Shown: positions 7,073 to 11,025 of the stretch, piece by piece
How the letters are laid out: the number at the start of each line of letters is the position of its first letter
Position numbering within the stretch: the stretch's first letter is position 1
Assembly: GCA_022567055.1 (NCBI GenBank)
Contig: JADFHU010000115.1
Span: 1 to 11,025, forward strand
Length of the DNA: 11,025 nucleotides
Source of the DNA: Planctomycetota bacterium
Lineage (GTDB): Bacteria; Planctomycetota; Phycisphaerae; Sedimentisphaerales; Anaerobacaceae
Reading direction: 5' to 3'
The notes under the pieces: model-generated
Told to the model about the DNA's origin: nothing
Seen by the model: only the letters and a program-made list of their open reading frames with translations
The model's database searches: none
Translations under genes and position numbers: made by a program

Positions 7073-8539
7073 TCAAAGGTCCGAACGGAATGTCCCGTCG
7101 TGACTGATGAGGGGCTGGGCGTTGGACACCTTGCCCAAGGGTCGGCAACCGGGACCAATGCCGTCCAGACCCAGGTCGTCCTTCATTTGGTCGGCGAGCG
7201 CCCGTAGGCGCCGGACCACCTGAGGATTGGCAGCCGTAACGTTAGTGCTCTCGCCGATGTCCGTCTCCAGGTTGTAGAGGGTCTGCTGGGCCAGATGTAG
7301 CTTCCAGGGTCCGCTACGAACCGCCTGCAACTTCAAGCCTCGGTAATAGTAGAACACATCGTGTGGCGACTTGGCGCCCGGCTCGCCGGCGAGGATTGGC
7401 CAGATGTCCCCACCGTCCAGCTTGCGATCGGCCGGTGGGCTGCCGCCGGCCAGCTTCACAAAGGTCGGCAGGATGTCCATCATGCCGGTGACCGCCGGGG
7501 TTGCAGTGCCGGCCGGGATCTTGCCGGGCCACCAGGCGATGGTGGGTCCCCGCATGCCGCCCTCGAAGGTACTGCCCTTGTAACCGCGCAGCGGCGCATT
7601 GACACCCCTCCTGGTGCCGCCGTTGTCCGAGGCGAAGATGACCAGCGTATTCTCGCTCAGTCCCAACTCGCGCACCGCGTCGAGCACTTGACCGACGCTC
7701 CAATCCACTTCCTCGACCCAATCGCCATAAATCCCGTTGTTCGATTTACCCTGAAACGCTTCGCCAGGATAGATGGGGAAATGCACGGCCGAATGGGGCA
7801 GATAGAGGAAGAAGCGTTGGTCCTTGTTTTTCCGTATGAATGTTAGCGCCTCTTCGGTATAGCGCGCGACCAGCGTCGTCTGGTCGTGGGCCAGGACCCG
7901 CTGCAGCACCGTTTCGTTGCGCAGCATGGGCAAAGGCGGCTGGCCCTTGCCTTTTCTCTTTCTCTGCGGAATCGGTGCACCCAGATTGCTCTTCACGCCA
8001 TCTTTGGCCGGGCCCATGTCATTCGAGTAGGGTAGGCCGAAGTAATAGTCGAAGCCCTGTCGTCGAGGAAGGAATTCAGGCTGATCCCCGAGGTGCCACT
8101 TGCCGATGCATGCGGTCGCGTAGCCCTGCTGCTTGAGCAATTCGGCCACGGTGACTTCTTCCGGAGCGAGCCCCACATCGTTCCCTGGAAAGAGGACGCC
8201 CGGAATACTCAACGAGCGCTTTGGATAGCAACCGGTCATCAACGCGGCACGTGACGGCGAGCAGACGGGTGCCGCGTAGAAGCAGGTCAGCTTGCGGCCC
8301 TCCTGCGCCATCCGATCCAGATGCGGCGTACGGTTGAGCTTCGACCCGAAGGGGCCGATATCCGCATAGCCCAGATCGTCGATGTTGATGAAGATGAAGT
8401 TCGGTGTGACTTCGGCCTGCGAGATACCGATCGCTGTGAGCAGGAACGCCGCAACGCACATCATTCGCAGCAAGCTGTGCTGGGCTGTAGGAGTACGTTT
8501 CAATTTGGCTTGCATTTGGGGGTCGACTTGGATCTTCAT
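7073..8539 (-). CDS. Secreted arylsulfatase-type sulfatase (formylglycine-dependent, S1 family)
   Basis: 488 residues. Signal peptide with a long n-region and core CVAAFLLTAIGI, likely cut after SQA (42). Sulfatase hallmarks in order: IFINIDDLGYADIG with metal ligands D54-D55; CSPSRAALMTG (93-103), the C-x-P-S-R motif whose Cys93 must be converted to formylglycine; GKWHLG (146-151) with K147 and H149; LPHSAVH with H249; ASDNGG (303-308) with metal ligands D305-N306; and K321 in RGYKGS. The C-terminal subdomain has the usual SGPWKLH and YNLETDIGES pattern. All catalytic residues I can place are present, so it should be active provided a formylglycine-generating or anaerobic maturase exists elsewhere in the genome. 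It removes sulfate esters; the glycan is not readable from the sequence. AAGGA 6-7 nt before the ATG at 8539 supports the start. It leads the two-gene minus-strand unit with the PhoD-like gene. Confidence 0.94.
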   Translation of the reverse strand: MKIQVDPQMQAKLKRTPTAQHSLLRMMCVAAFLLTAIGISQAEVTPNFIFINIDDLGYADIGPFGSKLNRTPHLDRMAQEGRKLTCFYAAPVCSPSRAALMTGCYPKRSLSIPGVLFPGNDVGLAPEEVTVAELLKQQGYATACIGKWHLGDQPEFLPRRQGFDYYFGLPYSNDMGPAKDGVKSNLGAPIPQRKRKGKGQPPLPMLRNETVLQRVLAHDQTTLVARYTEEALTFIRKNKDQRFFLYLPHSAVHFPIYPGEAFQGKSNNGIYGDWVEEVDWSVGQVLDAVRELGLSENTLVIFASDNGGTRRGVNAPLRGYKGSTFEGGMRGPTIAWWPGKIPAGTATPAVTGMMDILPTFVKLAGGSPPADRKLDGGDIWPILAGEPGAKSPHDVFYYYRGLKLQAVRSGPWKLHLAQQTLYNLETDIGESTNVTAANPQVVRRLRALADQMKDDLGLDGIGPGCRPLGKVSNAQPLISHDGTFRSDL

Positions 8540-8595
8540 GGTTTTTCCTTCTTTCTGTTTTCCATACGTCCTAGTTTTTGCCAGATATAGTCTTT

Positions 8596-8610
8596 CGGCT
8601 TGTAAAGCCG
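8596..8610 (-). promoter_or_regulatory. Hairpin in the sulfatase leader
   Basis: On the minus strand CGGCTT-TAC-AAGCCG is a 6-bp stem with a 3-nt loop, about 12 nt downstream of the predicted transcription start and about 57 nt before the sulfatase ATG. The upstream AAAGC (on the minus strand, 8618-8614) can alternatively pair with GCTTT (8609-8605), so the two hairpins exclude each other. This may stabilise the transcript or be regulatory. Confidence 0.35.
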
Positions 8611-8628
8611 CCGCTTTGCCGAGGCCAA

Positions 8629-8656
8629 AGTATATTCAGTCGTGAGGCGAAGTCAA
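8629..8656 (-). promoter_or_regulatory. Sigma-70 promoter of the sulfatase-PhoD unit
   Basis: On the minus strand TTGACT (8656-8651) is followed after 16 nt by TATACT (8634-8629). Each box differs from consensus at one position. Transcription would start near 8622, leaving a leader of roughly 80 nt before the sulfatase ATG. Confidence 0.65.
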
Positions 8657-8704
8657 GAGATCACCTCGTTCGTGTGTCTTGTCTCTCTATGACAGGCGAT
8701 GAAG

Positions 8705-8714
8705 GTTCATGAAC
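8705..8714. promoter_or_regulatory. Perfect 10-bp palindrome, possible operator
   Basis: GTTCATGAAC reads identically on both strands. It lies about 50 bp upstream of the sulfatase -35 box, a position typical for an activator site. No second copy is evident in the window, so function is speculative. Confidence 0.25.
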
Positions 8715-8781
8715 AAGAAGCATCAGGCAACGGAAGACCCTGCCGATCGGGTTGCCACGATAGACCGAGACACTAGGCCGT

Positions 8782-8821
8782 CTCAGGCACTTTGCCGCAG
8801 GAAATGTCGCCTGAGTGTTTT
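8782..8821 (+). terminator. Orphan intrinsic terminator-like hairpin
   Basis: CTCAGGC (8782-8788) pairs perfectly with GCCTGAG (8809-8815); the stem can be extended inward by ACTTT with AAATGT, leaving small bulges and an 8-nt loop. TGTTTT follows at 8816-8821. No plus-strand gene precedes it, since the sulfatase lies on the other strand, so it would end a small RNA or block read-through toward the downstream promoter at 8892. Confidence 0.4.
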
Positions 8822-8891
8822 CACCTGTGCCAGCACAAGGAAACCTTTCCCGAGACCTCTTTATAAACGGGTCATCGCGTCTTTTCCTACC

Positions 8892-8919
8892 TTGAAACGC
8901 CCTCCCCCTATGCTATAAT
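8892..8919 (+). promoter_or_regulatory. Strong extended -10 sigma-70 promoter of the dockerin-like protein unit
   Basis: TTGAAA (8892-8897), 16-nt spacer, perfect TATAAT (8914-8919), with TG at 8911-8912 forming an extended -10. Transcription would start near 8925-8927, giving a leader of about 180 nt before the ATG at 9106. Confidence 0.75.
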
Positions 8920-8924
8920 TGCTT

Positions 8925-9047
8925 GAGTCTGTGGAACAAAACGGTCCGATCGACGAAACAAATGAAATCATCTGTTTGGGCAAATCCAGGACATTCACAT
9001 GGACTGAGTTCCGGGAATATTGAAGGAAGCTGCGTAGGCACAGACTC
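8925..9047 (+). promoter_or_regulatory. Candidate structured leader RNA closed by a 9-bp helix
   Basis: GAGTCTGTG (8925-8933), essentially at the predicted transcription start, is perfectly complementary to CACAGACTC (9039-9047). Inside it, AAACA (8956-8960) pairs with TGTTT (8973-8977), and ATG with CAT continues the stem around the tetraloop AAAT; TCCA (8985-8988) can pair with TGGA (9000-9003). The arrangement resembles a riboswitch-like domain with a P1 helix, placed 44 nt before the ribosome site. I do not recognise a known class, and no anti-terminator or ribosome-site sequestering partner is clear, so this rests on base pairing seen by eye. Confidence 0.4.
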
Positions 9048-9105
9048 TGGCCGAAAAGAACGTATCCAAGACGGTTGTGCAACTTCTTAATGGAGGACTA
9101 TAGTG

Positions 9106-10620
9106 ATGTCTCGAAAAATGGCTTGTGTGATTCATCTTGTCTGGGTGCTCTGTCTGATCGGAAATGCCACTGTTGCCAGTGCTGTCACCCTCAAGTGGAT
9201 CGGCGGTCAGGAGGGCAATGCCTGGGGCATCGCTGAAAACTGGAATCCCGCCCAGGTGCCCGGTGCCGATGATACGGTAGTAATTGAAACTCAACCGGGA
9301 CTGGGACCGATCATTGATGAAACCCATGTTGGAGCCAATGCGGCAATTTGTGCGGTGGTGGAGGGCAGCAACAACTCTCTGGATGTCACTGGCGGCAACT
9401 TTACCATCCTTGTAGACTGGAACGTCGGCAAACAAGGTTCCCCCCTGGTAAATGTCAGTGGCGGTACGGTAGATATCGGAGACGACTTGAACATCGGCCC
9501 TAAAGCAGGCGAGTCGACTTTCGATATGACGGGCGGCACGATTAATGCTGCTGGCAGTCTTATCGTGGCACGGAAAAGCGGGGCCATAGCCACCTTGAAT
9601 ATGCGTGGCGGCACGATTAACTGCGATGACGTCCGAATAGCGCCTCAAGATACTGATACAAACGGCGTATTGAATCTATACTATGGGACCATTAACACCG
9701 GCGCCATTGAGATAGCAACGGAAGGAGGTTCGGGGCTACTGAACGTGCGAGCGGGTACGTTGATCATAAATGGTGATGCGAAGGCCGTTGTCGAGGCGTT
9801 CATCAGCAATGGTTTAGTTTCTGCCTATGGTGGCGACGGCATGCTGCACTTAGATTATGATGTCACGAACGCCGGAAGCACCACGCTAACAGCGACGCAC
9901 GCGCTCAATCCGAATCCGGCCGATGGCTCGACTGGGAATGTCGGTATTAGCCAGCTACAATGGACTTTGCCGGGGCCAAACGTCCCGGGAGCCGTTGTCA
10001 CCTGTGATGTCTATTTTGGCACCGACCTCGATCTATTGTTCGATTCCAAGGTGGTCGCGAACAAGACGGTTGAATCCGTTTCCGTGACAGTTGCCCCTCA
10101 AACGGTCTACTATTGGGCCGTCGACCCCTACGACAGCAGCGTCAGCGCCACAGAGCCGATTTACTTAGGTCCGCTTTTCAAATTCGATACCGTTAACCTA
10201 GCACCTGCCGTCTCCGCCGGCGATGATATTGAGACCTGGTTAGCTGACGGTCCGCGGGTTGTCCAACTTGACGGAATCGTTTCCGACGAAGATGGTGGAC
10301 CTGCTATAGTTTTGTGGACGGTGATTGCGGAGCCCAATGGACTCAATCCCGCTCAGATCAACGGTGCCACTGTGGCCAATCCCACGGTGACGCTCACAGA
10401 CCCAGGTACCTATACCTTGCAGATTGAAGCCAGCGATGGCCAGTTGACGGTTACCGACACCAAGCAAATTGTACTCTATGCAGATGCCTGCGAGCACGCA
10501 TCGAATCAGGAGGGATTCGAGTGGATACCTGGGGACATCAATCACGACTGCATTGTCGATGAAACAGACCAAGCCATCATGCTGGAACACTGGCTCGAGT
10601 CGAATTTCAGTACGGAGTAA
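9106..10620 (+). CDS. Secreted beta-repeat / FN3-like / PKD-like protein with C-terminal dockerin-like tail
   Basis: 504 residues from the ATG at 9106; a GTG at 9103 directly before it would add one residue, and GGAGG (9092-9096) fits either. The signal peptide covers about 1-26 (core HLVWVLCLIG, cut after ASA). Residues about 27-90 begin TLKWIGGQEGNAW, as in autotransporter/PEP-CTERM-type beta proteins. About 95-230 is a beta-repeat with recurring GGTI/GTI units (SGGTVDIGDDLNIG, TGGTINAAGSLIVA, RGGTINCDDVRIA, YGTINTGAIEIA), likely a beta-helix. About 265-364 is a fibronectin-like module with VYFGTDLD and VYYWAVDP. About 366-457 is PKD-like (SAGDDIETW, GTYTLQIEASDG). The tail about 476-504, GDINHDCIVDETDQAIMLEHW, carries one dockerin/EF-hand calcium loop, the usual ending of Phycisphaerae secreted proteins. 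No enzyme domain is visible. Role by inference: surface-attached or adhesive protein. Gene 14 bp downstream is likely co-transcribed. Confidence 0.87.
   Translation: MSRKMACVIHLVWVLCLIGNATVASAVTLKWIGGQEGNAWGIAENWNPAQVPGADDTVVIETQPGLGPIIDETHVGANAAICAVVEGSNNSLDVTGGNFTILVDWNVGKQGSPLVNVSGGTVDIGDDLNIGPKAGESTFDMTGGTINAAGSLIVARKSGAIATLNMRGGTINCDDVRIAPQDTDTNGVLNLYYGTINTGAIEIATEGGSGLLNVRAGTLIINGDAKAVVEAFISNGLVSAYGGDGMLHLDYDVTNAGSTTLTATHALNPNPADGSTGNVGISQLQWTLPGPNVPGAVVTCDVYFGTDLDLLFDSKVVANKTVESVSVTVAPQTVYYWAVDPYDSSVSATEPIYLGPLFKFDTVNLAPAVSAGDDIETWLADGPRVVQLDGIVSDEDGGPAIVLWTVIAEPNGLNPAQINGATVANPTVTLTDPGTYTLQIEASDGQLTVTDTKQIVLYADACEHASNQEGFEWIPGDINHDCIVDETDQAIMLEHWLESNFSTE
9532..9620 (+). repeat. Internal in-frame repeat in the beta-repeat domain
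   Basis: The 14-mer GGCGGCACGATTAA occurs at 9532-9545 and again at 9607-9620, 75 nt (25 codons) apart and in the same frame, encoding GGTIN both times. The nucleotide identity suggests relatively recent duplication of a beta-helix rung. Confidence 0.7.
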
Positions 10621-10634
10621 AAAAGGAGAGCATC

Positions 10635-11025
10635 ATGCGTTCAATAGGGACCGCCGTTCTGATCGTGCAGCTAGTCGTCTCTGCAATTGCAGTATCGGCT
10701 CAAGAGCCTGTAGCCCCTAAACACCGAGAGAAGGCGGCCCAGCTCTTCGAGGAGAACGATGCCAACAGGGACGGGAAGCTGTCACGGGATGAGTTTCCCC
10801 AGCGATACCGAGAACGCTTCGATGCGATCGACACCAACAAGGATGGCTTTCTCACGCTCGAGGAAGACATCGCCTATCGCGGGTTGCGTCTTGCGAACAA
10901 GAAACGCCAGCAGACGGCGCAGCCCGAACGTCCGCAACAGGCTCGGTCGTCGGGTCGGATCAGCCGATCGCGGGTGCCTGAAGGCGTAACGGTTGAGCGA
11001 GACATCGTCTATGCTCGCATCGGTG
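10635..11025 (+). CDS. Secreted EF-hand protein, apparently leading into an alpha/beta-hydrolase (esterase) domain; cut by window edge
   Basis: 130 codons are visible; the frame is open at the right edge. AGGAG (10624-10628) lies 6 nt before the ATG. Signal peptide about 1-22 (core TAVLIVQLVVSAIAV, cut after SA before QEP). Two EF-hand calcium loops follow: ENDANRDGKLSRDEF (about 40-54) and DAIDTNKDGFLTLEED (about 63-78), both with Asp at 1, Asn/Asp at 3, Asp at 5, Gly at 6 and Glu at 12. A basic, Gln-rich linker (about 86-112) leads to RVPEGVTVERDIVYARIG, which resembles the opening strands of secreted planctomycete esterases/lipases of the BD-FAE or carboxylesterase type. The catalytic Ser and His would lie beyond the window, so the enzyme assignment is tentative while the EF-hands are clear. 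It sits 14 bp after the dockerin-like gene and probably shares its promoter at 8892-8919. Confidence 0.75.
   Translation, partial: MRSIGTAVLIVQLVVSAIAVSAQEPVAPKHREKAAQLFEENDANRDGKLSRDEFPQRYRERFDAIDTNKDGFLTLEEDIAYRGLRLANKKRQQTAQPERPQQARSSGRISRSRVPEGVTVERDIVYARIG

Larger units (their letters stand above)
8540..9105. other. Divergent regulatory region between sulfatase and dockerin-like protein genes
   Basis: These 566 bp hold no supported gene; a 69-codon frame at 8709-8918 has no ribosome site, no recognisable product, and ends inside a promoter. The region contains a minus-strand promoter for the sulfatase (8629-8656), a 10-bp palindrome (8705-8714), two inverted repeats (8726-8756 and 8782-8815), a plus-strand promoter (8892-8919), and a leader closed by a 9-bp helix (8925-9047). 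GGAGG (9092-9096) is the ribosome site of the next gene. Confidence 0.7.

Noticed and set aside
8709..8918. 69-codon plus-strand frame between the divergent promoters
   Set aside because: No ribosome site, no recognisable product, contains a terminator-like hairpin, and its end overlaps a strong promoter.
9532..9620. Repeat pair considered as a CRISPR or mobile-element trace
   Set aside because: Only two 14-nt copies, in frame and within a beta-repeat coding region; they are explained by protein repeat duplication.
8995..9648. 217-codon minus-strand frame overlapping the start of the dockerin-like gene
   Set aside because: It is antisense to a plus-strand gene with promoter, ribosome site, signal peptide and recognisable domains.

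Overview
The window looks like chromosomal DNA from a polysaccharide-degrading planctomycete, most likely of the Phycisphaerae/Sedimentisphaerales type. The evidence is the combination of gene families: a XylR-like AraC regulator, secreted discoidin/jellyroll proteins with the recurring YYWxVDEVN module, a DUF1559-style prepilin-like protein, formylglycine sulfatases, and a secreted protein with a C-terminal dockerin-like EF-hand tail. This assignment is an inference from family content; no rRNA or marker gene is present. I see no tRNA, rRNA, CRISPR array, transposase or phage gene.

Layout. Positions 1-651 (minus) hold the N-terminal 217 residues of a XylR/LacI-like sugar-sensing regulator that runs off the left edge. 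A 487-bp divergent intergenic region follows, with a hairpin-rich leader. Next comes a plus-strand group: an 888-residue secreted protein made only of carbohydrate-binding and fibronectin-like modules (1139-3805), a prepilin-like protein (3969-4715) and a small membrane-anchored double zinc-ribbon protein (4782-5195). Convergent to these is a minus-strand pair: a sulfatase (7073-8539, upstream) and a PhoD-like phosphodiesterase/phosphatase with an N-terminal TPR-like region (5222-6970). A 566-bp divergent region with two good sigma-70 promoters, several hairpins and a possible structured leader RNA separates the sulfatase from a second plus-strand group: a beta-repeat/FN3/PKD/dockerin-like secreted protein (9106-10620), followed 14 bp later by an EF-hand protein that appears to lead into an esterase domain and is cut by the right edge (10635-11025).

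Reading the genes together (inference): the locus resembles a glycan-acquisition region. The regulator would sense a sugar, the secreted binding proteins would hold the polysaccharide at the surface, the sulfatase would remove sulfate esters, the PhoD-like enzyme phosphate esters, and the EF-hand esterase possibly acyl esters. No glycoside hydrolase or polysaccharide lyase lies in the window, so the backbone-cutting enzymes, if any, are outside it. The least explained elements are the leader RNAs before both large secreted proteins, an orphan terminator-like hairpin between two divergent promoters, and the prepilin/zinc-ribbon pair.
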